Assembly (NCBI RefSeq): GCF_001683335.1
Contig: NZ_CP016201.1
Location: 1,319,528-1,383,527 of the forward strand
Length of the DNA stretch: 64,000 nucleotides
From: Selenomonas sp. oral taxon 126
Lineage (GTDB): Bacteria; Bacillota; Negativicutes; Selenomonadales; Selenomonadaceae
Direction: 5' to 3'
Part shown: positions 1 to 10,107 of the stretch, piece by piece
How the letters are laid out: every line of letters starts with the position of its first letter
Position numbering within the stretch: position 1 is the stretch's first letter
Notes under the pieces: generated by a model
The model's input: only the letters and a program-made list of their open reading frames with translations
What the model was told of the DNA's origin: nothing
The model's database searches: none
Translations under genes and position numbers: made by a program

Positions 1-155
1 TCGCCGAACTGCTCGTGAAATTCGGCGTGCAGAATGCGATCAATCTCGACGGCGGCGGATCCTCTGCGCTTTACGTCAAAAATGAGGTTGTAAACGCCCC
101 CTCGGACGGGACGGAGCGCGCGGTTGGCAGCGCGCTGATTTTGCAGAAAAGATGA
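1..155 (+). CDS. Phosphodiester glycosidase family protein, C-terminal fragment
   Basis: The open frame (phase starting at base 3) runs in from the left edge and stops at TGA 153-155, giving 50 residues. It contains NLDGGGSSAL, the hallmark of the NAGPA-type phosphodiester glycosidase domain, followed by a short tail that ends the domain (AVGSALILQKR). Family members are usually exported and act on phosphodiester-linked sugars or exopolysaccharide. The N-terminal part, including any signal peptide, lies outside the window, so substrate and localisation cannot be judged. Confidence 0.8.
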   Translation, partial: AELLVKFGVQNAINLDGGGSSALYVKNEVVNAPSDGTERAVGSALILQKR

Positions 156-188
156 TTTTCCCGCAGATGAGAGAGCAATGAAATAATT

Positions 189-217
189 TTGACGGTCTGG
201 GCGCAATATGATAGAAT
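189..217 (+). promoter_or_regulatory. Sigma-70-type promoter for the polyprenyl synthase/tat operon
   Basis: TTGACG (189-194), 17-bp spacer, TAGAAT (212-217). The predicted start of transcription near 224 lies 3' of the longest possible open frame, which supports the downstream translation start at 288. Confidence 0.7.
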
Positions 218-287
218 GTGTGAAGGTTTACGTGATCGAAGAAAGAGGACGGCGCTCTTCCATGCGCCCAATGTAGGTGATACGACG

Positions 288-1265
288 TTGAAGAACGACA
301 TGTTTGATGTCATACAGGCGGATCTCGAGGAATTTGAACCTGCGCTTGCAGAATCCATTATCTCTGAGACCGATCTCATAACAGATGTGGGGGCACATCT
401 CGTCTCCTCGGGGGGGAAGCGTCTGCGTCCCGCCCTTTTCCTGCTTGCGGCGCGCGGCGGTGCGGCGTTTGATCGCATGCGTGCGATGCCCGTTGCCGTT
501 GCGCTCGAGCTGATTCACACGGCATCTCTCGTGCACGATGATGTCATCGACGAGGCGGGTACGCGGCGCGGGGCGGCGACGACGAATGCCAAATGGGGCA
601 ATCAGGTCGCCATTTTGAGCGGGGATTATCTCTTTGCACGTGCATTCAAGCTCGTTGCGGAGGCAGGCTATGACTCTGCGGTCTATGTCAAACTGGCGCA
701 GCTCGTCTGTACGCTGAGCGAGGGCGAGATCCTGCAGGATCACACAGCCTATCAGGTGCCCGCGAGCGAGGATGCCTATTACGAGCGCATCCGCAAGAAG
801 ACGGCGGACTTCCTTGAGATCTGCTGCGAACTCGGTGGCGTGATCGGCGGCATGCGTGCGGCGGATACGGAACGCATGGCGCTCTACGGGCACGCCATCG
901 GCATGGCGTTCCAGATTACGGACGACCTGCTCGACTATCGGCAGACCTCGGAGGATATCGGAAAGCCCGCAGGGCATGACCTCGCGCAGGGCTTTGTAAC
1001 CCTGCCCGTCATCCGTGCTCTCGAAGTGCTGGACGAGGTAGGGCGCAGAGAACTCACGGCGCTCATCACAAACCCGAAAATGACAGAAGCGGAGGTTGCG
1101 CGTGCGCTCGAAATCGTCCGCACGACGGACGGCCTCGACTATGCGCAGGAGAAGGCGGATGCCTATCTCGCGCGCGCAAAGGATGCGCTGCCGGAGTCGC
1201 TTGACGAGCGTATTCGCGAGACCTGCCTGATGGCGGCGGACTTTATCGGACGCAGAGAGTTCTAG
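288..1265 (+). CDS. Polyprenyl diphosphate synthase (trans-isoprenyl type)
   Basis: Condenses isopentenyl diphosphate onto allylic diphosphates to build the long prenyl tail, most likely for menaquinone. Visible landmarks are GKRLRP, the first Asp-rich motif in VHDDVIDEAGTRRG and the second in FQITDDLLDY. I start at TTG 288 (325 aa, normal for the family) because AGGTGA sits 8 nt upstream; a GTG-type start at 189 would overlap the promoter -35. ATG 300 is an alternative. The downstream UbiD and UbiA genes in the same run fit a quinone role. Chain length cannot be read with certainty. Confidence 0.9.
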   Translation: MKNDMFDVIQADLEEFEPALAESIISETDLITDVGAHLVSSGGKRLRPALFLLAARGGAAFDRMRAMPVAVALELIHTASLVHDDVIDEAGTRRGAATTNAKWGNQVAILSGDYLFARAFKLVAEAGYDSAVYVKLAQLVCTLSEGEILQDHTAYQVPASEDAYYERIRKKTADFLEICCELGGVIGGMRAADTERMALYGHAIGMAFQITDDLLDYRQTSEDIGKPAGHDLAQGFVTLPVIRALEVLDEVGRRELTALITNPKMTEAEVARALEIVRTTDGLDYAQEKADAYLARAKDALPESLDERIRETCLMAADFIGRREF

Positions 1266-1323
1266 TTTCGTGTTGAAAAATATTTTAGGAGAGAACATGG
1301 CGCAGCCATGAGAAGGAGTCAGC

Positions 1324-1677
1324 ATGTTTGGCATTGGCGTACCTGAACTGATCTTGATACTGGTCGTGGGACTCGTCGTCTTTGGTCCCGGCAAGCTCCC
1401 CGAGATGGGGCGCTCGCTTGGCAAGGGCATCCGCGAGTTCCGCAAGGCGTCGAACGCACTGACGGCGGCAATCAACGCACCCGACCCGCCGCCCGCCGCG
1501 CCCGCACCGGCACAGCCTGCGGTGCAGCCCGCAGCACAGCCGGTTGCCGCCCCGACTGAGGCACAGGCAGCACCCGCCGCACCGACGGCAACGCCAACGG
1601 CAGAAACCGCTGCGGCGGCAGTCGCGGCGCACACGGCGGCGCAGAGTGCACCTGTGACGGAGAATAAAGCACAGTAA
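1324..1677 (+). CDS. tatA: Sec-independent translocase TatA/TatB-type protein (long tail)
   Basis: N-terminal single membrane helix ([20 protein letters not shown]) followed by an amphipathic helix ([15 protein letters not shown]) is the TatA/B/E signature. The tail from about residue 55 is almost pure Ala/Pro with Thr/Gln, much longer than in the second copy next door. It forms the pore or receptor layer with TatC for folded, twin-arginine substrates. GGAG lies 8 nt upstream of the ATG. Tandem tatA-like genes can divide TatA and TatB roles; which copy does what is not visible. Confidence 0.92.
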   Translation: MFGIGVPELILILVVGLVVFGPGKLPEMGRSLGKGIREFRKASNALTAAINAPDPPPAAPAPAQPAVQPAAQPVAAPTEAQAAPAAPTATPTAETAAAAVAAHTAAQSAPVTENKAQ

Positions 1678-1704
1678 ATACCATTTATATTTTAGGAGGT
1701 TCTT

Positions 1705-1926
1705 ATGTTTGGTCTGGGAGTTCCCGAACTCGTACTCATCCTCATCATCGGCCTTGTGATCTTCGGCCCCGGCCGCCTGCCCGACATCGGCAAGGCGCTC
1801 GGCAAGAGCATCAAGGAATTCAAATCGGCAAACAACGAGCCGTCGCAGGATGCTCGCGCGGAGATCAACGTCACCGAGGAGGCAAAGCAGCTTGAGGGCG
1901 GCGAGAAAAAAGAGGCGAAGAGCTGA
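1705..1926 (+). CDS. tatA: Sec-independent translocase protein TatA
   Basis: 73 residues: membrane helix PELVLILIIGLVIFGPGRLP, hinge, amphipathic helix IGKALGKSIKEFKSA, acidic/basic tail. A strong RBS (AGGAGG) lies 7 nt upstream. Clearly paralogous to the protein encoded immediately upstream and followed 3 bp later by tatC, so the three are co-expressed. Works as oligomeric pore subunit with TatC. Confidence 0.95.
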   Translation: MFGLGVPELVLILIIGLVIFGPGRLPDIGKALGKSIKEFKSANNEPSQDARAEINVTEEAKQLEGGEKKEAKS

Positions 1927-1929
1927 TCC

Positions 1930-2775
1930 ATGGCGGAGGAATCGAAAACCCCTGCGTCGGAGCAGGACGGGGGCGCGCACGGGGAGCAGACCGCTTCCGC
2001 GCCCGCTGGCAATCCGCCCGTGACACAGCCCGCCTCGCAGACGGAAGCTCCGCGCACGGAAGATGGAGCAAACGCAGTCGACGATGGCAGCATGACACTG
2101 ATTGCGCATCTGACGGAGCTGCGGTCACGCCTCATCAAATGCCTGCTCGCCGTCGCTGTCGGCTCGGGTGTCGGCTACTACTTCATCGAAGACATCATGC
2201 ACTATCTGACCGTCCCGGTCGGAAAACTCTACTATATGCAGCCCGCAGAGGCGTTCTTCACCTACATCAAGATCGCTGTCGTCGTGGGCTTTCTTCTCGC
2301 ATTGCCCATCATCTTCTATCACGTCTGGCGGTTCTTCCTGCCCGCGCTCACAGCGACAGAGCGACTGGTGCTCGGCATCATCGTGCCCGTCTCGGTCATC
2401 CTCTTCTTCCTCGGGCTCGCGTTCTCGTTCTTCCTCGTTTTCCCCGCGGCAATCATGTTCTTCAAGGGGTTTGGAAACGAGGAACTCGAGGCTCTCTTCT
2501 CTGTGAACCGCTACTTCGAGTTTGTCATCATGTTTGTCCTGCCGTTCGGCTTCGTCTTTGAGCTGCCGCTCGTCATCACGATCCTCGGCAAACTGGGCTT
2601 TATCACGTCCGTATTCCTGCGGAAATATGCCCGCATTGTCATCTTCCTCTCGTTCGTCATCGCTGCCATCATCTCGCCGACACCCGACGTGTTTACGCAG
2701 TCGATGATCGCCCTGCCCATGATTGCACTCTACGGCGTGGGCTACCTGATCGTGAGATTTATACTGAGAAAATAA
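1930..2775 (+). CDS. tatC: Twin-arginine translocase subunit TatC
   Basis: 281 residues. A hydrophilic Glu/Ala-rich N-terminal extension of about 55 residues precedes the conserved block MTLIAHLTELRSRLIK, then six predicted membrane segments (for example YIKIAVVVGFLLALPIIFYH and ISPTPDVFTQ, the usual SPTPD motif before the last helices). TatC recognises the twin-arginine signal peptide and recruits TatA. The extension is longer than in most TatC proteins; an internal start at the Met near residue 55 (nt 2092) is possible but lacks a better RBS. Confidence 0.95.
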   Translation: MAEESKTPASEQDGGAHGEQTASAPAGNPPVTQPASQTEAPRTEDGANAVDDGSMTLIAHLTELRSRLIKCLLAVAVGSGVGYYFIEDIMHYLTVPVGKLYYMQPAEAFFTYIKIAVVVGFLLALPIIFYHVWRFFLPALTATERLVLGIIVPVSVILFFLGLAFSFFLVFPAAIMFFKGFGNEELEALFSVNRYFEFVIMFVLPFGFVFELPLVITILGKLGFITSVFLRKYARIVIFLSFVIAAIISPTPDVFTQSMIALPMIALYGVGYLIVRFILRK

Positions 2776-2791
2776 TCTAGGAGGGAAAATC

Positions 2792-4252
2792 TTGGCATTT
2801 AAGGATCTGCGCGAGTACATCGCCGCGCTCGAGGAGCGCGGACTCCTCAAACGCATCACGGCGGAGGTCGATCCCGAGCTCGAAATCACGGAGATTACCG
2901 ACCGTATCTCGAAACTGGAGGGCGAGAAGAACGTCGCGCTTCTCTTTGAGAACGTCAAGGGCTCGAAGATGCCCGTGCTCATGAACGCGTTCGGCAGCTA
3001 CGAGCGCATGGCGCTCGCCTTCGGCGTGGAAAAGCTCGACGATGTTGCGGACGAACTCACGGAGATTCTGAAGATCCCACACATCTCCCTCCAGAACAAG
3101 ATGAACCTCATGACCCTCATCCCGATGGCGCGCAAGGCAATCAACTTCCCGAAATACGTCAAGAATGCGCCCTGTCAGGAGGTCATCGAGACGGAGAATC
3201 CGAGCCTCGACGAGATCCCCATTCTGAAATGCTGGCCGGATGACGGCGGCCCGTTCGTGACCCTGCCGCTCGTCTTTACGAAGAACCCCGCGACGGGCAA
3301 ACGCAACGTCGGCATGTACCGTCTGCAGAAATACGACAGCCGCACGACGGGGATGCACTGGCACATCCACAAGAACGGCGCGGAGAACTTCCGCGACATG
3401 AAGGCACGCGGCGGTGAGCGCATCGAGGCGGCGGTCGCGATCGGCACCGACCCCGTTGTCACCTATGCAGCGACGGCGCCGCTCCCGCGCGACATAGACG
3501 AGATGGTCTTCGCGGGCTTCCTGCGCCACAAATCCGTCGAGATGGTCAAGTGCATCACTGTCGATCTCGAAGTGCCCGCGACGGCGGAGATCATCCTTGA
3601 GGGATATGTTGACACGAACGAGATGCGCCGCGAGGGGCCGTTTGGCGACCACACGGGCTACTATTCGCTCGCGGACGACTATCCCGTCTTTCACATCACG
3701 GCGATTACGCATCGCAAGAACCCCATCTACTCTGCGACGGTCGTCGGCAAGCCGCCGATGGAGGACTGCTTCCTCGCCAAGGCGACGGAGCGCATCTTCT
3801 TGCCGCTCCTCAAGCAGATGCTGCCCGAGGTTGTGGATGTGAATATGCCGCTTGAGGGCGTATTCCACGACTGCATCGTTGTCTCCATCAAGAAGCAGTT
3901 CCCGATGCACGCGCGCAAGGTCATGCATGCGCTCTGGGGCATGGGGCAGATGATGAACGTGAAGATGATCATCGTCGTGGATGCGCACGTCAATGTGCAG
4001 GACATGAAGGAAGTCTGGTGGCGCGTCTTCAATAATATCGACGCGAAATACGACATCGAGATCGTGCAGGGTCCCCTCGACGTGCTCGACCACTCCTCAC
4101 CGATGGCGAAGTGGGGCTCGAAGCTCGGCATCGACGCGACCAAAACTTGGCCGGAGGAGGGGCACGCGCGCGAGTGGCCCGATGAGATCGCGATGTCCGA
4201 GGAGATTGTAAAGCGCGTTGACGCGCGGTGGAAGGAGTTCGGTCTGGATTGA
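2792..4252 (+). CDS. UbiD-family prenylated-FMN decarboxylase (quinone biosynthesis)
   Basis: 486 residues beginning at TTG 2792 behind AGGAGGG. The motifs RNVGMYRLQ, GMHWHIHKNG and REGPFGDHTGYYS are those of the UbiD fold that binds prenylated FMN and decarboxylates prenylated aromatic acids. It overlaps the prenyltransferase gene that follows by four bases, so the two enzymes of tail attachment and ring decarboxylation are translationally coupled. In anaerobic Firmicutes such a pair can be the MqnL/MqnP step of the futalosine menaquinone route; the alternative is a 4-hydroxybenzoate-type pathway. I cannot separate these from sequence alone. Confidence 0.88.
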   Translation: MAFKDLREYIAALEERGLLKRITAEVDPELEITEITDRISKLEGEKNVALLFENVKGSKMPVLMNAFGSYERMALAFGVEKLDDVADELTEILKIPHISLQNKMNLMTLIPMARKAINFPKYVKNAPCQEVIETENPSLDEIPILKCWPDDGGPFVTLPLVFTKNPATGKRNVGMYRLQKYDSRTTGMHWHIHKNGAENFRDMKARGGERIEAAVAIGTDPVVTYAATAPLPRDIDEMVFAGFLRHKSVEMVKCITVDLEVPATAEIILEGYVDTNEMRREGPFGDHTGYYSLADDYPVFHITAITHRKNPIYSATVVGKPPMEDCFLAKATERIFLPLLKQMLPEVVDVNMPLEGVFHDCIVVSIKKQFPMHARKVMHALWGMGQMMNVKMIIVVDAHVNVQDMKEVWWRVFNNIDAKYDIEIVQGPLDVLDHSSPMAKWGSKLGIDATKTWPEEGHAREWPDEIAMSEEIVKRVDARWKEFGLD

Positions 4253-5109
4253 GTTGGTGGATGGAGCGCCTGCGGGCGCACATGAACAATACCGCCTTTC
4301 ACCATACGGTGTTCTCCCTGCCGTTCGCCCTGATGGGGGCGCTGCTCGCGGCAGGGGGCAATCCCCCGCTCGGCGACCTCGGCTGGATCGTGCTCGCCAT
4401 CACGGCGGCGCGCTCGGCGGCGCTCGCCCTCGATAACCTTGCCGATCTGAAATACGATGTGCAGCAGCCCCGCCTCGCCTACCGCGCGATGGTGCAGGGG
4501 CGTGTGACAAAGAAGGAGGCGCTCGTCTTTATAGGCGTGTGCCTCCTTGTGCTTGTATTTGCGGTCTTGCAGCTGAACCCCGTCTGCATCCGCCTCCTGC
4601 CGTTTGCCGCCGTGCCCTTCCTCATCTATCCGTACATGAAGCGCGTGACGGGATGGGTGCACCTCTTCCTCGGCGTTGCCATCGGCATGGCGCCGGCGGG
4701 CGGCTGGGTTGCAATCAGCGGGAAAATCGAGCTGCCCATGCTTCTCCTCTTCATTGCAGTTGCGCTCTGGATTGCGGCGTTCGACGCGATGTACGGCGCG
4801 CAGGATGAGGAGTTCGACCGCAGTCAGGGACTCCACTCCCTCGCGGTCACCTTCGGGGCGCATGGGGCATTTCAGCTTGCACGCGCCATGCATGTATTCT
4901 CCATCCTTCTATTCCTCCTGCTCGGCGCGATCATGCACCTTGCATGGCCGTACTTCATCGGCGTCGGCATTGCGGCGGGGACGCTCGTCTATCAGCACCG
5001 CATTGCGAGCCCGACGGATTTTTCGCGCGTCACGCAGATGTATTTCATGCGGAACGGCATTGTGTCGATTGCGATTTTTGTATTCACATGGATCAGTTAT
5101 TTGGTATAA
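4249..5109 (+). CDS. UbiA-family aromatic prenyltransferase
   Basis: Integral membrane enzyme that joins the polyprenyl chain to an aromatic acid. The first Asp-rich region is ALDNLADLKYD and the second is AFDAMYGAQDEEFD, both typical of UbiA proteins, with seven to nine hydrophobic helices. I chose TTG 4249 (286 aa) because AAGGAG lies 11 nt upstream and the start overlaps the ubiD stop as TTGA; ATG 4261 is an alternative. Substrate chain comes from the synthase encoded at 288-1265. Confidence 0.88.
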   Translation: MSWWMERLRAHMNNTAFHHTVFSLPFALMGALLAAGGNPPLGDLGWIVLAITAARSAALALDNLADLKYDVQQPRLAYRAMVQGRVTKKEALVFIGVCLLVLVFAVLQLNPVCIRLLPFAAVPFLIYPYMKRVTGWVHLFLGVAIGMAPAGGWVAISGKIELPMLLLFIAVALWIAAFDAMYGAQDEEFDRSQGLHSLAVTFGAHGAFQLARAMHVFSILLFLLLGAIMHLAWPYFIGVGIAAGTLVYQHRIASPTDFSRVTQMYFMRNGIVSIAIFVFTWISYLV

Positions 5110-5119
5110 AGGAGAGCAT

Positions 5120-5974
5120 ATGGCACGCATTTTATACGGGAAAGAGTTTGCCGCGCGGATCAAGGCGAGCGCCGAGCATGGCGCGCTCCTGCTGCGCGAG
5201 CGCGGCGTCCATCCGCGCCTTGCGGTCATCATTGTGGGGAATGACCCTGCATCCGAGGTCTATGTCCGCAACAAGCAGAAAACCTGTGCGGAACTGGATA
5301 TTCTCTCGGATCATATTGCCCTGCCCGCAGAGACGACGCGGGAGGAACTGCTCGCGCGCATCGATGCGCTGAACGCGGATGCATCAGTGCACGGCATTCT
5401 CGTGCAGCTGCCCCTGCCCGCCGCGCTCGCAGCGCACGAGGATGAGATCCTCAGTCGCATCGATCCGCGCAAGGATGTGGACGGATTCCATCCGATGAAC
5501 GTCGGGCATCTCTCGATTGGTGCGCCGGGGCTGCGTCCCTGCACGCCTGCGGGCTGTATCCGCATGCTCGAGTATGCGGGCATTCCCATCGAGGGGAAGC
5601 ACGCCGTCATTATCGGGCGCAGCAATATCGTCGGCAAGCCGATGGGGATGCTCCTGTTGGAGCGTCACGCAACTGTTACACTGTGCCACTCGCATACGGA
5701 AAACCTCGCCGAGCTTGCGCGTGAGGCGGATATCCTCGTTGCAGCGGTCGGACAGCCGCATTTCGTCACGGCGGATATGGTGAAGCCGGGCGCGACGGTG
5801 ATCGACGTCGGCATCAACCGCATTGCGCCAAAGAAACTGGTCGGCGATGTTGACTTCGAGGCAGTGGAAAAAGTTGCGGGCGCGATCACACCCGTGCCGG
5901 GCGGTGTGGGACTCCTGACGGTTGCAATGCTGATGGAGAATGTCGTGCAGGCGGCAGCGGCGCAGACGGCATAG
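5120..5974 (+). CDS. folD: Methylene-THF dehydrogenase / methenyl-THF cyclohydrolase
   Basis: 284 residues from ATG 5120 (GGAGAG 5 nt upstream). Characteristic strings include [30 protein letters not shown] and [10 protein letters not shown]. The enzyme interconverts 5,10-methylene-, methenyl- and 10-formyl-THF in the cytosol. It is followed 11 bp later by formate-THF ligase, so the pair covers formate entry into the folate pool for purine, fMet and serine/glycine metabolism. Confidence 0.97.
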   Translation: MARILYGKEFAARIKASAEHGALLLRERGVHPRLAVIIVGNDPASEVYVRNKQKTCAELDILSDHIALPAETTREELLARIDALNADASVHGILVQLPLPAALAAHEDEILSRIDPRKDVDGFHPMNVGHLSIGAPGLRPCTPAGCIRMLEYAGIPIEGKHAVIIGRSNIVGKPMGMLLLERHATVTLCHSHTENLAELAREADILVAAVGQPHFVTADMVKPGATVIDVGINRIAPKKLVGDVDFEAVEKVAGAITPVPGGVGLLTVAMLMENVVQAAAAQTA

Positions 5975-5985
5975 GGGAGGAGAGC

Positions 5986-7653
5986 ATGATGAAATCGGAT
6001 GTAGAGATCGCACGCGCGGCCGAGCTGCGCCCCATCGCTGAGATTGCGAAGACGCTCGGCATTGCCGAGGAACATATTGAGCCGTATGGCCGCTATAAGG
6101 CGAAGCTGACACCTGCGGCGCTCGCAGGTGCAGAGGGGAAGAACGGGAAGCTCATCCTCGTTACGGCGATCAACCCCACCCCTGCGGGCGAAGGCAAGAC
6201 GACGACGAGCGTCGGGCTCGCCGATGCGCTTCATCGTCAGGGGAAGAAAACAGTCGTCGCCCTGCGTGAGCCGTCGCTCGGCCCGTGCTTCGGCATGAAG
6301 GGCGGCGCGGCAGGCGGCGGCTATGCGCAGGTCGTGCCGATGGAGGACATCAACCTCCACTTTACGGGGGACTTCCACGCCATTACAACGGCGCACAATC
6401 TCCTTGCGGCACTGATTGACAACCACATCTTTCAGGGCAACGCGCTCGACCTCGACGTGAACCGCATTGTGTGGAAGCGCGTCCTCGACATCAACGACCG
6501 CGCGCTGCGCCACGTCGTCACGGGGCTCGGCGGACGTGTGCACGGTATCCCGCGTGAGTCGGGCTTTGACATCACGGTCGCCTCGGAGATGATGGCAATC
6601 CTCTGCCTTGCGGACGGACTGGCGGACATGAAGCGCCGCCTCGGGCGCATCCTCATCGGCTACACGCGCGGCGGTCGTCCCGTCCACGCGGAGGAACTGG
6701 GCGCGACAGGTGCGCTCACGCTCCTCTTCAAGGACGCGATCAAGCCGAATCTCGTGCAGACCATTGAGGGTACGCCCGCATTTATTCACGGCGGTCCCTT
6801 TGCGAACATCGCGCACGGCTGCAGCAGCGTCATGGCGACGAAGTACGCGCTCCAATGCGCCGACTACGTTGTCACCGAGGCGGGCTTCGGCGCAGATCTC
6901 GGCGCGGAGAAATTCTTTGACATCAAATGCCGCCTCGCGGGGCTTACCCCCGATGCAGTCGTCATTGTCGCCACTGTGCGGGCACTCAAGATGAACGGCG
7001 GCGCGGCAAAGGACGAACTCGGTACCGAGAATCTCGATGCCCTCAAAAAGGGCGCGGCGAATCTCGAAAAGCACATCGAGAACATTGGCAAGTTCGGGTT
7101 GCCCGCCGTCGTCGCCGTCAACGTGTTCCCAACGGATACCGAGGCGGAGCTCCTCCTGCTCGAAGACCTCTGTGCACGGCTCGGTGCGCAGTGTGCACGC
7201 TCCGAAGTCTGGGCAAAGGGCGGCGCGGGCGGCCTTGCTCTTGCCGATGCGGTGGAGGACGCGCTCGGGAAAAAAGCGGACTTCCACCCGATTTACGATG
7301 AGAAGAAGAGCCTCGCGGAGAAGATCGAGACGATTGCGCGTGAGATCTACGGCGCGGACGGCGTGGACTTCACGCCCGAGGCGAGAAAGCAGATGGTGGA
7401 GATGGAGGCACTCGGCATGACAGAGACGCCCGTCTGCATGGCAAAGACGCAGTATTCCTTCTCGGACAATCCCGCCCTCCTCGGACGCCCGACGGGCTTC
7501 CGTATCACCGTGCGCGAGCTGCGCGCCTCCTGTGGTGCGGGCTTCGTCGTTGCGCTGACGGGCAACGTGCTCACCATGCCGGGGCTGCCGAAGGTGCCCG
7601 CCGCGATGGGCATGGACATCACCGAGGACGGTGTGATTACGGGACTGTTCTGA
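5986..7653 (+). CDS. fhs: Formate-tetrahydrofolate ligase
   Basis: 555 residues, the normal family length. The ATP loop [14 protein letters not shown] is at about residues 62-75; [19 protein letters not shown] and [15 protein letters not shown] are other family blocks. Catalyses ATP-dependent formation of 10-formyl-THF. A second in-frame ATG follows directly (5989). Part of the folD operon. Confidence 0.97.
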   Translation: MMKSDVEIARAAELRPIAEIAKTLGIAEEHIEPYGRYKAKLTPAALAGAEGKNGKLILVTAINPTPAGEGKTTTSVGLADALHRQGKKTVVALREPSLGPCFGMKGGAAGGGYAQVVPMEDINLHFTGDFHAITTAHNLLAALIDNHIFQGNALDLDVNRIVWKRVLDINDRALRHVVTGLGGRVHGIPRESGFDITVASEMMAILCLADGLADMKRRLGRILIGYTRGGRPVHAEELGATGALTLLFKDAIKPNLVQTIEGTPAFIHGGPFANIAHGCSSVMATKYALQCADYVVTEAGFGADLGAEKFFDIKCRLAGLTPDAVVIVATVRALKMNGGAAKDELGTENLDALKKGAANLEKHIENIGKFGLPAVVAVNVFPTDTEAELLLLEDLCARLGAQCARSEVWAKGGAGGLALADAVEDALGKKADFHPIYDEKKSLAEKIETIAREIYGADGVDFTPEARKQMVEMEALGMTETPVCMAKTQYSFSDNPALLGRPTGFRITVRELRASCGAGFVVALTGNVLTMPGLPKVPAAMGMDITEDGVITGLF

Positions 7654-7678
7654 GGAAAACTTGAGCAGGGAGAGGGAA

Positions 7679-10057
7679 ATGGACGAACAGTATACCGAGG
7701 GCGTGCGCGAACTGATGGCGGCGTACAACGAGAGCGCCGATGATGAAATCTACCGCGCGCTCCATGGGCTTTCGTATGCGCCGAACGAGGCAGCTCTGCG
7801 GGAGAACTATGCAGCGAATGCAACCGCCTATGCGGCGCGCTACGAGGCACCCGTGCTTCCGTCCTACGATGAACTGCCCGTTCTCCTCTTTCCCGTGACA
7901 AACGAATACAGTGTCCTCTACGACAGGGAAGAACGCCGTTTTCTCCTCAATGGGAGCACAGGGCTGTCTGTACTCCTGCATGTTCTTCTCTTTAGAGAAG
8001 AGGCGGAGATTCCCACAGCGGCAGAGCGTTTTCAGCGGGATTTGAACGATGCGCGTGCACACGCATTGGAGCAGGAGCTCATTGCGGCAATTTCTGCGAA
8101 GGACTTCAGTGCAGCGGCGCAGAGTGCGGCGGAGGAGTATCACGGGCTGTGTCCGCACGGGGAACTCTATGAGCTTTTCTTTGCGGAGGCGGCTCTTTCG
8201 CGTGCAGATATTGAGAATGCGATTCGTTATGGAACGGCGGCGTATGAGAAGCGCAAGATGAGCGCGGCGGTATGGGATTTCCTCCATCGTGCCTATCGTG
8301 CGGCGGGACAGACCGCGCGTGCCGCGCTCTTTGGTGCACTCGCCGGAACGCATTCGGAGGAGGACTTGCCGGACGATCCTGCCGCACGTGCCGCCTGTCT
8401 CGACGCACTCAGTCTCGCCGAGACGAATATGCAGTTCGCACCGCTCCAAATGAAGGTGTCGCTGAAGGAGCATGCAATCGACAAGAAGTGGCACATTGGC
8501 CTCTGTGAGGCGCTGCCGCGCTTCTCAGAGGCGCTGCCCGCCTATCGTACGGGCGTCTACAATCCCTATGGGCTTGTGCATGTGAAGGGCTATGAGGTCA
8601 GCCTTATCAATGCGGTGACGGAGCGCCCCGACTACCCCTTTTTCAACGATGCAGTCTTTGATGTGATGAAGGCGGGGGAGACGCGTGCAACCCGTATCGT
8701 TACGGATGGTAGTCCCGTACTTCTTCCACTTGCAACGAAGGAAGAGATGCAGCCCGTCACCTTTCAGATGACGGATGCGGAGCGCACCGTGACACTTGGA
8801 TGCGGAGAATTCAATTTTTACCGCATCGAGGAGGCGGTGACGATTCATGCCGATGCGCCGTTTCTCGTTGGCGCGCCGATTGTGCTCCGGCATTCTCCGC
8901 AGCGCAGGAAAATCGTGCTGAACATCCTCGCAGACGGGCTGAGCTGGAAAGGGATATGCACGGATGCAGCTGCGTTCGTGCCGCGTATCTTGAAGTTCTT
9001 TTCCAAAGGTGTCATTTTTGACAACAGTTTTTCCACAGCGGAGTACACCTATCCTGCTCTTGCGAGCATCGAGACAGGGCTCTATCAGCACAGGACGCAG
9101 ATTGCCGCGCCGGGTACGGCATTCGCGCTCGATCCTTCCTATGTGACGCTCTCCGAGCGGATGAAACATCTCGGCTACTACTGCACGAACACACAGGGAG
9201 ACGGACAGGGGATCTACAACGGTGCGACGCGCGGCTACGACCGGTTGATCGTGAACCGTTGGATGCTGCGTGCGGCGGAGGGTGTGGAGCGGACCATCCG
9301 CCATTTGCAGACATTTGACGAATGCGATAACTTCATCTTCATGCACTTCATTGACACGCATCCGTACAACTCGAATGTCAACGTGCCCGCCTATGCGACG
9401 GCGCATCTGCCTCTTGCACAGACCCTGCGGGAGGCGGATATGTCTGCATCTGTGTTTCTAAAGCCGAATCCGCTGAATCAATATATCAACCGTGCGGGGA
9501 TCCGCGCGATGGATCGGCAGCTGGGCTATCTCTTTGACTATCTCACGACACACTACGAAGAGGATGAGTACATCGTCCTGCTCTACTCCGATCACGGTGC
9601 ATCCGTGTATGCGCACAGCCCCTATCTCCTCAGTGAGGAGCAGACGGGGGCGGCGCTGATGGTGCGCGGTGCGGGCGTGCCTGCACGCGGGCGCGTGGAT
9701 GAGCTGACGAGTTCCGTGGACATCTATAAGATTCTCGGCAAACTCGCGGGCTATCCGATTGATGCGGAGTATCTCGACGGCAATCTGCCGGAGGCATTCG
9801 GCGGCGAGCGGCGGGAGTATACGGTCAGCAACTCAATCTATCCGGGGCAGACGTATAAAATCTGTGTGCGCACAGAGCAATATGCATTCCATTTGGAAAC
9901 GGCGGAGTTCACGCGCGAGGACGGGACGATCTCGCTTGACCGCTATACCTACCACATACACGAGCGTAGCGAAAGCTATCGCGAGGTGTTTGACGATGCG
10001 CTCGCGCGATACTTCCTCGATGTTGTGTGGCAGTATACGGAGAGCTTTCGGCGGTAA
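7679..10057 (+). CDS. Soluble sulfatase/alkaline-phosphatase-fold protein with unknown N-terminal domain
   Basis: 792 residues. The C-terminal half (about 410-690) has the alkaline-phosphatase-superfamily pattern: LNILADGLSWKG, a putative Thr/Ser nucleophile region FSTAEYTYPALASIETG, FMHFIDTHPYNS and LLYSDHGASVYAHSPY. The N-terminal 400 residues contain helical, Ala-rich repeat-like sequence but no family I recognise. No signal peptide and no membrane helix are visible, unlike LtaS- or EptA-type relatives. I chose ATG 7679 behind AGGGAGAGG; TTG 7661 behind GAGGA is an alternative. It may modify a cytosolic sugar or lipid-linked precursor; the function is unassigned. Confidence 0.7.
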   Translation: MDEQYTEGVRELMAAYNESADDEIYRALHGLSYAPNEAALRENYAANATAYAARYEAPVLPSYDELPVLLFPVTNEYSVLYDREERRFLLNGSTGLSVLLHVLLFREEAEIPTAAERFQRDLNDARAHALEQELIAAISAKDFSAAAQSAAEEYHGLCPHGELYELFFAEAALSRADIENAIRYGTAAYEKRKMSAAVWDFLHRAYRAAGQTARAALFGALAGTHSEEDLPDDPAARAACLDALSLAETNMQFAPLQMKVSLKEHAIDKKWHIGLCEALPRFSEALPAYRTGVYNPYGLVHVKGYEVSLINAVTERPDYPFFNDAVFDVMKAGETRATRIVTDGSPVLLPLATKEEMQPVTFQMTDAERTVTLGCGEFNFYRIEEAVTIHADAPFLVGAPIVLRHSPQRRKIVLNILADGLSWKGICTDAAAFVPRILKFFSKGVIFDNSFSTAEYTYPALASIETGLYQHRTQIAAPGTAFALDPSYVTLSERMKHLGYYCTNTQGDGQGIYNGATRGYDRLIVNRWMLRAAEGVERTIRHLQTFDECDNFIFMHFIDTHPYNSNVNVPAYATAHLPLAQTLREADMSASVFLKPNPLNQYINRAGIRAMDRQLGYLFDYLTTHYEEDEYIVLLYSDHGASVYAHSPYLLSEEQTGAALMVRGAGVPARGRVDELTSSVDIYKILGKLAGYPIDAEYLDGNLPEAFGGERREYTVSNSIYPGQTYKICVRTEQYAFHLETAEFTREDGTISLDRYTYHIHERSESYREVFDDALARYFLDVVWQYTESFRR

Positions 10058-10073
10058 AAGGGATAAATCAGTC

Positions 10074-10101
10074 TTGAAAAATTGTACAGATATGTTATAC
10101 T
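10074..10101 (+). promoter_or_regulatory. Promoter of the candidate antitoxin RNA
   Basis: TTGAAA (10074-10079), 16-bp spacer, TATACT (10096-10101). It has no open frame downstream, only a 70-nt terminated transcript. Confidence 0.7.
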
Positions 10102-10107
10102 AAAGCC

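Noticed and set aside
228-1634. Long antisense open frames opposite high-GC genes throughout the window
   Set aside because: They have Arg/His/Ala-skewed composition, no RBS and mirror well-supported genes, as expected for the shadow frames of GC-rich DNA.
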